Source of the DNA: Begonia masoniana
Lineage: Eukaryota; Streptophyta; Magnoliopsida; Cucurbitales; Begoniaceae
DNA length: 64,000 nucleotides
NCBI GenBank assembly: GCA_022432975.1
Contig: CM039503.1
Span: 50,571,259 to 50,635,258, forward strand
Reading direction: 5' to 3'
Shown here in pieces: positions 30,638-42,349 of the stretch (positions within the stretch are counted from its first letter, which is position 1; every line of letters starts with the position of its first letter). Both the position numbers and the translations under genes were made by a program. Below the pieces are notes generated by a model. That model made no database searches and was not told where the DNA came from. It worked only from the letters and a program-made list of their open reading frames with translations.

Positions 30638-31207
30638 GTGCTCCGGATCAAGTGCTGTGAACCCCGCCTGGTTATTTGTCGATGGAATTTTGAAACCAAG
30701 AGTGTCAACAGTAGTTTGAGGGAGATATGTCAATCCACTCGATTATTTATGGGAAGACTGTCTACTTTAGCGGTTGGGACTTGGGAGTCTTTGGAGATCA
30801 AGGAGATGTTTGACTGCATCTCCTTGCACGGGGTCTACGTCATGCGGGGAGACAACTCCTACAAAGTTGTTTGCTTATTTTACGCAAACTTGACCACTAC
30901 CGAGATGGTGGGGTACTTGAAGGCGTACCTATTCGGTACGAATATTTTCGTAGGTGCAAGTGATGTGAACAAACTGTTGAGATTTGCTGCAGAAGACGCG
31001 GTCAGATACTATCACGCTTCTCGAGAGTGTGATTTTGCAAGATCAGCAGATGACCTGCAGCTCCTTATGCAGATTCACCAGAATTCAAATATTCTAGCCT
31101 TCGTCAGATCGAAATCGAATGACTTGAATGTAAAAGATTGGGTTGTTTACAACCTGATCAGCCACACCCTGCTGCTTAGGGATGGACATAGAGATCTGGT
31201 GAGCTAG
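30638..31207 (+). CDS. Unrecognised ORF, possibly a plant transposon-associated protein
   Basis: It is a 189-residue ORF with no confident family. A TATA-like AGTATATATAAC lies at 30318-30329, and the upstream sequence looks like a leader. The region VCLFYANLTTTEMVGYLKAY then IFVGASDVNKLLRF and DWVVYNLISHTLLLRDGHRD loosely resembles the putative plant transposon protein domain found in retrotransposon-related ORFs. That is an impression, not an identification. The first 30 residues before VNSSLREICQ may be out of frame or non-coding. It is followed at 31216 by TGTAACACCCAG, which looks like an LTR start. It is probably part of an old element rather than a host gene. Confidence 0.35.
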   Translation: MLRIKCCEPRLVICRWNFETKSVNSSLREICQSTRLFMGRLSTLAVGTWESLEIKEMFDCISLHGVYVMRGDNSYKVVCLFYANLTTTEMVGYLKAYLFGTNIFVGASDVNKLLRFAAEDAVRYYHASRECDFARSADDLQLLMQIHQNSNILAFVRSKSNDLNVKDWVVYNLISHTLLLRDGHRDLVS

Positions 31208-32128
31208 ATGGTTTTGTAACACCCAGAAATTTTCTATAATGTACGTAGCCCTAGTTTAGGGTATGTCATAGAAATTTAATGTTCATTCTAGGATTATTCT
31301 AAGTATAAGAGTTAGAGAGTGAAAGTTTAGGGTTATTCTAAGTATAAGAGTTAGAGAGTGTTTTAGATAACTAATAATTTGAACCTTCCCACCAACGGCT
31401 TCTACCACCGACAATTCAAACCTTCTACTATGGACCATTAGCAATTTAGCCAAAACACCGCACTCCGAGAGCTGTCTTGTGAGCTTATGTCTAATGTTTT
31501 ATCGCTTTTGAGGATTTGTTAGTCTTTAATCCTTCTTCAACCACCTGTGCTCCACGAATAACGAACATTTTCGGTAGTAGCGATTTCGAGCATAAATCAG
31601 AGCCATGATTCTCCGGGCAGAAAATCACGCACTCAACACAAATGAAAGAAAAGATGATTTTGAGTCGTCGTCGATGAATTGCTATTTCCCGGCTATTTCA
31701 TCCACACTGCCACTCTCTATGAAGTTCCACTATTTTGCTATTTCATCTCTTCTACAAACACTAATCAAGGTTCTAAAAACATAACTAGTAAGTCCAATCA
31801 ATCAACTAACTAAAGGCCTATCATCCCCAATCCCTCGTCCGGACATAACACCCAGATTTCAATTGACAAATCAGATTATTTTGGTTCGGTCTGGGATCAT
31901 AACTTCAACAAACGGCCATAAACTTTTGCGTTGAAATCCACCCAATATAACAACATAATCACTGTACAAACAACAGTTATATAGAAGAACAGCTCTCTAC
32001 TATCATCAAAACATGGACTGGAAAACAAGCAACCAGAGAAACAAGAACTCCAATGGAGTAGAGATTATCAAAACCCTTGTTTTCCATCTTTTTTTTCTTC
32101 TTTTTCTAATCTTCTTCTTTCTATAAAA
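31208..32128. other. Intergenic region, one short direct duplication
   Basis: No gene is seen. A direct repeat containing TTATTCTAAGTATAAGAGTT then AGAGAGTG occurs at about 31291-31320 and 31332-31361. TGTAACACCCAG at 31216 could be a decayed LTR start. The right end is probably the 3' UTR of the WD40 gene. Confidence 0.5.
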
Positions 32129-35100
32129 TCACAAGTAGGAATCGAGATATCCATACCTATGCCTTCTGTTATATTGCAGCAAGCTTGCGTAAGTCCTGTC
32201 CCATACTCCTATATATAAAGACTCGTCGTCTGGGCTCAGTGATATCCCAGATATCTCACCAAAAAAGTCAATTTCTTGCCGCTTATCATAATCCATTTTT
32301 GTGCTGTAAATATGGACAAAATCTGCAGGTTCTGCCACCACCATAAATTGTCCGTCAGATGAATAGCGTATCGATCTGGAAGCTCCTAAATTGCCTTTGA
32401 GAACTGCAATGGACGACACTAAGTTTCTTATATCCCACACTCGACATGTCTTGTCTTGGTTCCCAGTGGCAAAGGTGCGCCCATCGGGATGCCATGCTGT
32501 AGCAAAAGAATAATCTCGATGACCAAAGACTGTAGCAACAGTCTGCAACATCAAAATTTCAATGTAGTTTATATCTTGAAATTTGCAAAAATATTTTCTA
32601 TCCTAAGTAGCAACTTTTTATTGATCAAAGTAATGTACCAAAAGGGAGGGTAAAGAAACAAGTTGCATAAAAGATTACTGAGGTGCTATATATTTGGAAA
32701 GAATCTTGGTGCAAGCCTATGATCTAAACATCCACAACAATACAGCATGTAATTATTTTGAAAGAAAAATAAGCAAAAAGACTGCAGAAAGACCATAGCA
32801 ATGGAAGGAAAATGATATGATCTTCCTCTTTTTTATCATCAACAGAAGTATAAATTACGAGAAAAACATATAAAACAAAGGAAAAGCTCAACAATCCTGC
32901 AAAATGTACAAGTAGAAAAGAAATCTCAGTCTTTCCCGCCTGAAAATGATGTTTCCGAATTCGAAGGAGATCAAGTGTAAAAATGAGGTTGCAACATTTC
33001 ATTCTCATCAGATACCAATTTCAATCCTTTAGCCATAAACAAAACGCAAGAAGATGTCTTTCCTTCTGTACTTCACAGTGCATTTTATTCTTTAACAGGA
33101 AAATATTGCGTTGCAAGTAAAAGGAAATTCACCCAAAGAAAAAAAGAAAACATCAGCTCTTTCATGCATTTTATTATACCATTAACATTAATCTCGTTTT
33201 CCGCAACTTTTCTTACCTTCCCTCTCTGTGAATCGACAAGTAGCCCGTCCACATGATCTCCAACAACAGCAACAAGCCGTCGATCAGGGCTCATTGATGT
33301 ATGCTGTGTCACAATAAAGAATGAGTCAGTGAAAAAATATAAATGTTAAATCAGCTTTAAATTTTTAAACTAAAAGGAAAAGTAATTGACGTTGAAAGAT
33401 TTCCTTTCACAAACTTTTCTACAGGATACATGTATAATTCCTACGAAAACTTTTTTCAGCAATTTTCCACCTGAAAAAATGAAGAACATAAACACCTACA
33501 CGGTACAGTTCCAACATAGTCCACATCCACTAATGCCTGGTGCTCACTATTTCATTTTTTAGAATATATTGTGGAGTGAGGATTCTTTCCACAGTAGTAT
33601 TTCTCATAATTTATCTTTCGTATTTATGGTCAAAGCATTTTTCATAACACAACTAAACTATCTTTTCTATTGGGATTTTATGATCTCAAAAAGGAAGAAA
33701 AAAAAGCCCACACGCAAAAATGAAGAAAATTTATTGAAATAAGAATACATATGTTCAAAGAAATACATAAGAGAAAATCACAGTTTTAACATCATTACTG
33801 GCATTTAAAGACGACATACATTAATTGGCCAGGGGAAACAGAAGTGATTCAAACGCTGAAACCTCTCCATGTCATATTCTCTTATGCCACAGTCATTATT
33901 TGATGCCATGAAGTGCACCCCACCGCTGTAAGAATTTCAGAATTAGATTGTATTCAGGTTAGTAGATGTAGTAAAATAAGAGCTAAAAGTTAATTATTAC
34001 CCCAAGCTGTCGTATATTTCCAAGGCATTCGTGATGGCATTATCATCATGTGTCGTACGAGCACAAAAACTAACTCCTCCTTTATCCATACGCTGCCAGT
34101 ACAAAAATTAAAACATTTTAACATCCTCATAAAAACAAATGAAAGCCAAACAACCTAAAAAGTAGATTCTCAAAACATAAATACAGGGGAAGGCTAACCC
34201 CAAAAAAATTGTTTTCATGACCTTTAAACTATTTTAAGCCAAAGAATAAATGGTATAATAATGTGTATGAGTGAGAGATCATGGACTAGAAATCTTTAAG
34301 AAAACCATATAATATAAAATTGAAAGAACACATGTAGATACATTCGCCTATTATCTATGTCAAAAAAAAGCAACAGAAACTAAACACAATCATCATAAAA
34401 AGATGCATTATATACTGAGAAAAATTATCAATTGCTTCCATAAATAAGAGTTGATATTAGAAGCACAATACAGAAAATGAAATTTCATAAGCACTCTGGT
34501 CAAAAGAAGAAGAAAAACACCCATAAAAACTGTCTCAATTACTCCCTTCTTGATTCCACTACATAAACCAACATTCAGTATCATTGAGAAGTGAAATAAG
34601 AATTGAAAAGGTGTGAAGTGAATCAATTTTCTTGGTAAATAGAAATGAATGTGACTACAAAAAGTTATTGACAAGGGACATTCAGTCACATGGTTGAAGT
34701 CTACATCACTAATTTTAGAGATTGTAGGCAGTTGGCCTTGGTTTTAAATAGTTGAGTACACTTTAAGGACGCTTGGCCAATCAGGATGCTTAAAAGGTAA
34801 TTATTATTTGTTCCATCGACTTTGTAGAATTCGGTGGCACATTTTCAACAGTTTCCATTAGCTTGATTATTAAACATTCGCCATTATAAAATGTTGCTCA
34901 TTCAATTAAAACCCCACAAACATCATAACAATCCAAATCTAAATCTTCTAAAGTAAGAAATATTTCGCTTCACAAACAATACATTTCAGCAACTATACAT
35001 CAAGGATGTTCATTTGCATAATTGAACAATACTGAAAGGATAAGCGAGATGGCTTAACTTTGTCTATCCAGTAACATGAAACACGTGAAAATAAAAGGAA

Positions 35101-36920
35101 TGAAGGAAAAGTATCAAAATAAACTGAGTTCTTAAGTTAATTATCACAGTTAAGGTCAATCACGTATTTCTCAACTCTCAATTCACATATGTGAAAATTG
35201 AAATCCCAACAGGATCAAATAAAACATAGAGCAAGAGCTTACTTGTTGTACCAACCTTGCAAATAAGCTCTCCTTGGAATCCGCCAGCAACAAGAAAATT
35301 CTCCTTGATTGCTAGTGTGCTAATCTGAGTTTGCGTAAAACCCTCCAATAAACTTCCCGCATGTTTCTGTAGAATCACATAGAAACACTTAGCAAAAGCT
35401 GAATAAATAATACTGAACCTAATAAGAGAAACCCCAATTGTAAATATTGACTAAGATTAACGAAAAAAAATTGCATTGAGGATAAAGTTGGTACCTCAGA
35501 AGGGGCTACATGTCCAGCAAAATTGAGGATCTCTGTCAAATTGCTAGATAATGATGACCAATGCATAACGGAGTAGTTGGACATCAAATAGACGTCATGT
35601 TTTGATGTAGCCCAGATAAGGTTCCTAAGCTGCATGCCAAGACAGAATCATATCAAATAGAACGTGTTAATAAATTGAACTTTTGTTTTGGAAGGGTTTA
35701 TTAGTGAAAAGTATCATTGCCTTCTAGTACATCCTTTCTCTTAATAGAAGTTTTTATTACAAAGAAAGTACAAACGTTTTTCATGCAGCCACATAGGATA
35801 ATACTTAGTGAGAAAGGCTGCAGAGTCTAAAATTAGGAAAAAACTTGAAGCAGCAAATCCTGTTCCCTTTCCCCCAACATACATAAAAAACAAAACAAAA
35901 CAAAATGGAGGGAGGCTGCTTTCAGAACCATAGAATCATGTACTGTTGAAAAAACAAAGAGAAAGCAAAACTAAGCGTTGACCTTTCATTGGAGTTCATA
36001 TCTCTTAAGTTGCATTTACTTTTTTATTGATCACATCATAAACACCTCAACAGAAAAACGTAGCAGTTATGAGGTTGAGAATTGCAAGTAATCTAAGCTA
36101 AAAGAAAAATGATGTTTTAAAATAGGATAGCCAACCAGATAGACTCACAGCAAGCATATTAGTTATTGACGAAAACCATAATCAAAAGCTTTGTATGCAT
36201 CTACTCAAAATTCTTCGAAATTAAAAAAAAAAGGTTAAATTTATTTCAAAAGTTTTATAACCCTAAGAGGAAAATTAAACGGCAATCAACACCAGAATGT
36301 GTATGTTAATGCACATACCTGAAAATGAAGTATAGTAGGCTTTACCAATCTTGTATTGTGAAAGAATTCATAGTAGTTCCCACCCTTCTGAATAGGTTTG
36401 TACTCCTAAAACAACAAAATTCATTACATTAGGTTCTCTCTGAATTTTGCAACACATATGGGCCCTTCATAAAAAATTCTAACCCAACTACAATAAGAAA
36501 CTGCAACATACTTTTTCAATAGCTTCTCCAGAAGATGGAATGTTCTCATAATTCTTATACTGTTCGAGTCGTGTCAATCTATACTTTTCACGAGTTAAAT
36601 TCAATTTGTCCCATGGAATGCCTTGAATGTCCTGCCCCTTCCTTGCTTGGGAAGAGGATGTATCTGTCACCTTCGTAAGCTGGTGAAATTCAACATCATG
36701 GAAGTGCGATAAATACAAGTATTGGCAAAGGAATGAAACAAATAAGAGTTGGAAACACACAACAAAAGCAAACCATGTCATATTCTTCATCTTCGACCAT
36801 TTCTCCATCACCTTCACCATAGTCTTCATCATCCATTTCATATGAGATATTTACCATTTCCCTACCTTCTGCCATGTAATCAAATTCATCCACTTCCACC
36901 TCTTGCCCATGGGAGGACAT
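32129..36920 (-). CDS. WD40-repeat protein (plant homolog of fission yeast C2A9.03-type protein)
   Basis: Nine coding exons, all with GT-AG borders and consistent phase: 36774-36920, 36512-36679, 36319-36405, 35495-35629, 35256-35366, 34001-34092, 33820-33925, 33217-33303 and 32129-32542. They give about 448 residues, the usual length of this plant family. The start is MSSHGQEVEVDEFDYMAEGR followed by an acidic stretch. Then come GIPWDKLNLTREKYRLTRLE and QYKNYENIPSSGE, then WD40 units including WATSKHDVYLMSNYSVMHWS, GHRDYSFATAWHPDGRTFAT and DKTCRVWDIRN. WD40 propellers are protein-binding scaffolds; the role of this family in plants is not established to my knowledge. A non-coding first exon at about 37433-37575 is inferred. 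The gene looks intact. Confidence 0.92.
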
Positions 36921-37580
36921 GGTCCCTTCTTAACAATCTTTTTTCTCTGTCTCCCGTTCTCTGCTTTCAACACTGCAGAGAAGAAGCACCAGAAAGCTAT
37001 ATCACCAATGTATTCATACCCATCCCACCACCACCCCAAAATTATGCCAAGTTCAAACCAATTCATATTTCCCAGACATCAAAATAAGGAATACAAGAAA
37101 CTGTTCGAGCAAAAATTAGAATTCAGAATAAACTAATGATTTTAAGAGCCAGAAACGAGAAGAGGGAAATTAGAAAACACCTTCAACAAGTCTATAATTA
37201 AAATTTCCAAGAAAAATGAGATAATCACTTAGACACTGATACAGAAAGGTACATTAAAAAATAAATAAAAATCATAGAGTCACCTTGCTCCGATAAGAAT
37301 CTACACCACCTTTATGAAAAATTCTCAGAAACTCATTAATTCGAAAATTTAACCACAAATAAGAAAAGAGAAAACAGCTCAAACAAGCATAAAATTCCCA
37401 TTAAAATACCCAAATAAAGGGGAACAACAAACCTGTAAGCCCGTCAGATAAGACACGCGAAGGAATCTGCCATTCTGCTCTCAATTCCACGATAACATTG
37501 GAGGTTTTGAGATCTGCAAATGAATGTCGGCAAAAACCAGATTTCGTGTGGGAACACGCCCTCTCTCTCTCTCTATCTCG
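36921..37580 (-). other. WD40 gene 5' leader: exon 1, intron and CT-repeat
   Basis: On the minus strand a donor AG-GTTTGTTG follows 37433 and an acceptor CTGCAG precedes 36972. A leader exon at about 37433-37575 is therefore joined to the ATG exon across a 460 bp intron. A pyrimidine/purine repeat (CTCTCTCTCTCTAT) at 37561-37577 marks the leader start region. The exact transcription start is not visible. Confidence 0.55.
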
Positions 37581-40285
37581 GGCAAATTAATAACCACTCA
37601 AAATGACATCATTTGTCTTGATTTTAATTTGATGCTCTTTTATTTAAGCCAATTCGGTACCAGTAATTCTATATTTACCATCATCTTATTAAACAATAAT
37701 TAATATAATTAAGATGTAATTAATTATAAATAAATAATGTATTATATAAATTATATTAATCATTATTTATCACGTCAGTCGCCACTACGTAATATTATTC
37801 ATTTGCAATTATTTAGAATAGAAGAAACCGGACAAACTATTTTAGACTCCTAAAAATATAAATGAGACGGAACAATGAACGTGAGGAAATCAAACTGAAC
37901 CAGATCAACTCGGGTTTGATCCCCATTCAGTTCACATATTTTATTAAAACAAAATTTATCTCAAATTATGTTTTTGGATGGATTTTAGGGTGGTATTGGG
38001 TCGTATTATCAGTTAGGTTCCAAGTTTGAATCAGATTTTCATTTAGCAAACCTGTACTAACTCTCGGAACCTAACTCTGATTTTGATATGAGCTAAATTC
38101 GAACCAAACTCACCAATTCAAGCATAATGATTCGTAAATAAATTAAATTTGAGTCTGGAAACTTACCGCAGACTCTGAAATTATCATCATCATCGATGTA
38201 GATACGGCTTGAATCTAGTTCATTTTTGTCTCGATGAGTTGATTTGCTAAACATCTTTCTCATAAGTTTTTCCTCATATTTACAAACTGCCTCAACATTA
38301 AAAATGATCTCCACGATTATATTTAATTAACTTTTTTTTTTTGTGATGACAATATATTTTTATTCTCATATTCAAACTACATCAATTATGCCAGGCGATA
38401 TGTAACTTAAACACCTAATAAGTCGATGGAGTTGCTACCGTCACGTGATGCAACATTGTCAAGAAAGTACGAGTCACGTGTGAGCTTGCCAGCCTTGTAA
38501 GTTGAACGGTAAAACCCAAAATGCGTAAAACCCGATAGCTAAGTCGTCGAGCTTCATCGACTCGGTCCGTCATTGACAGTTTCATATTCGCAAGAAACTG
38601 CCTACATATAGCATCATGTTAATCATACTAATAGATATAAATTATAGTGAACCAAAGACGTGACAACGTATAGTGAAATGGGTACGGTAATGATTCATTG
38701 CATGCTTCAATAGAGTTAATGGGTCATTTTTCCAAACCATCATTACTCTCTATAGCTCATTCTCTTCTTTTGCCCACTAATTCCATCATTTGAGACAATA
38801 TCTTTCTTATAATGTATCAAATACATTGTAATAAAGCACTACACGACAATATATTAATGAACAAAGAACGTACGTTGATTCAGACCACAAGGGCAAGTAG
38901 AAGTCATATATGTGTTGAAATTTAATACAGTAGTAAACACAATATATGTATCAATAAATGGTTAATGTTCGGAAAAAAAATGACCGAGATATTACAGAGG
39001 AGTCACAATTTCTCATTACTTTGTCAACATTTTTATGACAACATTGTAGAGAGAGAAAGTGGGTTGCTCATACTTTCATGATTTGGAGAGAGAGAGAGAG
39101 TCACGCACTCTCTCCACCTTTATGATATAGAGAAAGTAAAATAAGCATTGGGAAAGAATAACATTATCTTCTCATATCATATATCACTTTCAATGATGAG
39201 GGAGGGTGGGCTTCATTTGTTATCCAAATGTTCCAACTGTATTGTTTCTTTCCATTATTTTAGACCTACTTTAATGAGACCTATGCATTTATTTTAATCT
39301 AATCAAATATATTAAATTGAATTTTGAGAATTTTCAAAGAATAAATTACAAACTCCTGCAAACATGCTTTGTTTTAGGTCTTAAAACAATTTCATATTGA
39401 TTTTTTTTTTTAAAAAGTCATCAATTATGAATATCACTACTTTAAGAGCAGAAAATTTGAAAATAAATAAATAGAAAGGTTTAAAAATCTAAATGATCCA
39501 CCAAAATTTAAAAATTTGTGACCAATTCACTTCATTTTGCTCATAATGTAACAAAAAGATAATTAAAAACTTAAATTTTGCACATTATCAATTATTTAAA
39601 TTAATAATTTTTTATAATTTGAAATATACAAAACAATACAGTAGACATTGTCTGAAATCTACAGATTCCAAGTAATCAATATTCTAAGAGCTTGTAAAAA
39701 TATATTCCAGCAAGAACTAAAAGTACCTTAATGTTCGACCCGTATCTGTCCACACAGCAGGTCTTTTACCATGTAGTCATCAGAAGCCAATATGATTGCT
39801 GTTAGGAGCATAAACTATGGGGGAGCAACCAAATTTAGAAGGACCCCATCCATGATGCTCCACTAAATACACAACATCATTCAACACACAGCACAGCAAT
39901 TTCATTTTAACTTCAAGAAGATCATAATACTTTTGTTTTTATTTCTTCAGTATGAATACAAACTGCAATCAAGGTACAAGATAACTTATAAATGAACCAA
40001 GATGGAACATGTGATTATGACTGGTTGGCGAAATTGTTCACTGAATACTGGGTATTTCTTTGAAAATCAGGTAATTATTATATCTTAATAATACTAATAA
40101 AGAATAAACGGTACATGTCGAAATGTAAAATTAGAGTACATATCTAATATTATTCTCTAAAAATAGTTCCTTCAATTCATGTTTTGAAGTAATTTCAATC
40201 ACCTGACAGTGAAAAGGAAGGGTATCAACAAGTTTGTGATGGGGAATAAAATTAAAGTCATATCTGTCCTATCAAGAGTTTTGTG
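37581..40285. other. Intergenic, no gene supported
   Basis: AT-rich sequence between the WD40 promoter and the PORR gene's 3' side. It has GAGAGA runs near 39050-39110 and one 73-residue ORF at 38093-38314 on the minus strand without recognisable features. I see no RNA gene and no transposon ends I can defend. Confidence 0.5.
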
Positions 40286-40599
40286 TTCTATTATAGATTT
40301 AGTAAGAATAGGTCAAAAAACGGATCAAAACCTCATACTTTAATGTAATATTTAACAGTGACAAAATTGCAATGACAAAATTATAATGTAATGTTTAACA
40401 TTACCAGGGTTCTTTATGTCCTTCATGAACATCATTAAGATCTTCTATTATAGATTTAGTAAGAATAGGTCAAAAAACGGATCAAAACCTCATACTTTAA
40501 TGTAATATTTAACAATGACAAAATTGCAATGACAAAATTATAATGTAATATTTAACATTACCAGGGTTCTTTATGTCCTTCATGAACATCATTAAGATC
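40286..40599. repeat. 157 bp tandem duplication over the PORR gene 3' end
   Basis: 40286-40442 and 40443-40599 are nearly identical. Each starts TTCTATTATAGATTTAGTAA and ends in the sequence that encodes the last residues of the PORR protein. The copy at 40443-40599 is in frame with the gene and supplies its stop. The other is a downstream duplicate, so part of the 3' UTR repeats the end of the coding sequence. Confidence 0.92.
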
Positions 40600-42012
40600 T
40601 TCAGCAGTATTTGAGGTCCAAAATTCACTAATGGTTCTATCACGGGAATCAGGACTCTCATAGTCATTCCCAAAATCTAACTCTTCAGATTCAAATAAAT
40701 TCTCAAAACCATCATCATCATACTCAAAATCATCATTATCGTCATAATCATCATCGCTTTCAACCTCATAATTATCACTACAGCCATAGATTTGTTTTCT
40801 CCTCCGCTCTCTTCTAACCATTTTTGAATCTTTGGCTAACTCCATCCATTGATCTTTAATAACCAAAGCTTCGTCCTTCTCCAAAAGGGAACCCTTATCA
40901 TTAAACCCTTCGACTAAAAATACAGAGTTTCTGTCTCCTTTCAAGCTCACATAGAATAATTCTGGATGCCTCATAATCAGGCCCCTCAGCTGGTTGGGCA
41001 GTCCAAATTCCTTCCTGAAGTGTGTTAGATGGTCTATTAAAGTTCTCTTTTCAACCATCATCCCCAGGACCTCCCGCACCACAGCACAGGCCCTTTTCTC
41101 TGCCTCAATTGATTCTTTAGCTAAATCGTCAATCTGAGTATTATAAGGACAGATATCTGGTATTTCATTGAACTTTAACAAAAATGCCTGGTGGTGTCTT
41201 TTTAAATTCAACCCCTTTCTTAGTCTCAGATGCTTGAATTTTAAAGGCCTATCAACAATCAGCTCAGGCAAATGATCTTGTGTGAAAGGTAATGGTTTTG
41301 ACAAGTTGGGGTCCCTAGAAACGAGTTCCAATGCACGACCATAGGAAGTATCAACAGTTTTAAATTTGTCTGAGTGATCATTGCACAGCCGAGACCTAAA
41401 GTTAGGGGGTAGGCCAAGATCAGGTGCAAGGTGAACTAGCTTTGACAAAAGAAGTCTCTGGTGTGAAGACATCATGAGTAATTTTTGAAGTTTTTGGGCC
41501 AAGGTTGTTGAGATTTCCAATTTGAATTTTAATTCCTTTGCAGCAAGGGCTGCTGCAGCTGGAGTTAGACGAACACAGAGCTGAGGATATGACTTTGTTG
41601 CATTAAGTGGAGTGGGTGGAAAAGGAATTGAGAAAACTTCAAAAATGGTCGGATAACGATGAATCATTGAGAGTATAGAACGAGGTTTATGAATGGAAAG
41701 ATATGCTCTACATTTGGAAAGAAGCTCGATTGGAATGAATTGTTTGAGTTTAGAAAGAAGGAGTGTTTTAAGTTTTTGAACAAACCGAATTTTGTTTTGC
41801 TTTACAACATGGCCATCAAGTGGTCGGCTACGAACAATTTTGGGCATCGAACAAGAAATGGAAATGCTAAGGTTTCTAAAATTCACTTTTCTTGGATAAT
41901 TTCTTCTTATATTTCCTAGTAAAGATACAGGATCTCCATGGACAAAGTTTGTATAGAGAAATGATGGTGGTGGGCTATCCCGAGGAGCAGACAAATGTAG
42001 AGACAGAACCAT
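40558..42012 (-). CDS. PORR-domain organelle RNA-splicing factor (WTF1/EMB1692-like)
   Basis: A single open frame of 484 residues starts at ATG 42012 with MVLSLHLSAPRDSPPPSFLY. The Ser-, Pro- and Arg-containing start fits an organelle transit peptide. The PORR domain (plant organelle RNA recognition, formerly DUF860) covers roughly residues 60-385, with IRFVQKLKTLLLSK, MIHRYPTIFEVFS, LTPAAAALAAKE and FRKEFGLPNQLRGLIMRHPE. An acidic tail follows (ESDDDYDDNDDFEYDDDGFE). PORR proteins bind RNA and promote group II intron splicing in chloroplasts or mitochondria, and single-exon genes are usual. I cannot decide between WTF1-like and EMB1692-like members, so no symbol is given. The 3' end is tandemly duplicated without affecting the frame. 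Confidence 0.9.
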   Translation of the reverse strand: MVLSLHLSAPRDSPPPSFLYTNFVHGDPVSLLGNIRRNYPRKVNFRNLSISISCSMPKIVRSRPLDGHVVKQNKIRFVQKLKTLLLSKLKQFIPIELLSKCRAYLSIHKPRSILSMIHRYPTIFEVFSIPFPPTPLNATKSYPQLCVRLTPAAAALAAKELKFKLEISTTLAQKLQKLLMMSSHQRLLLSKLVHLAPDLGLPPNFRSRLCNDHSDKFKTVDTSYGRALELVSRDPNLSKPLPFTQDHLPELIVDRPLKFKHLRLRKGLNLKRHHQAFLLKFNEIPDICPYNTQIDDLAKESIEAEKRACAVVREVLGMMVEKRTLIDHLTHFRKEFGLPNQLRGLIMRHPELFYVSLKGDRNSVFLVEGFNDKGSLLEKDEALVIKDQWMELAKDSKMVRRERRRKQIYGCSDNYEVESDDDYDDNDDFEYDDDGFENLFESEELDFGNDYESPDSRDRTISEFWTSNTAEDLNDVHEGHKEPW

Positions 42013-42349
42013 GTCTCAAGCTTGTACAAATTACTTATTTCAAAAGGCTACTACACAATACCACATTTAAATATTTCCTATACCATAGGTCATAGCAAAT
42101 GCACCACGTTGGTCCCTATGCTTCTCTTGAAACGTTAAAACCCAGAACTAATCTCCCATAAAATTGTGTAAAGAAAAGAGCATCAGTTACATATCCAAAA
42201 CTCTACTTCACAGAAGATGTCCTGCAGTAACAGAGAACCTTAGTGATTACTCTTCACTACAATGTGGACAGAACACATCAGAGAATACATAGTTTTCTAA
42301 ATTAACAGCAGAAATAGTTGAAGTCAGATTTTATCGAATACATAAAAAC

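Noticed and set aside
38093..38314. 73-residue minus-strand ORF
   Set aside because: It is short, in an AT-rich intergenic region, without a recognisable domain or promoter.
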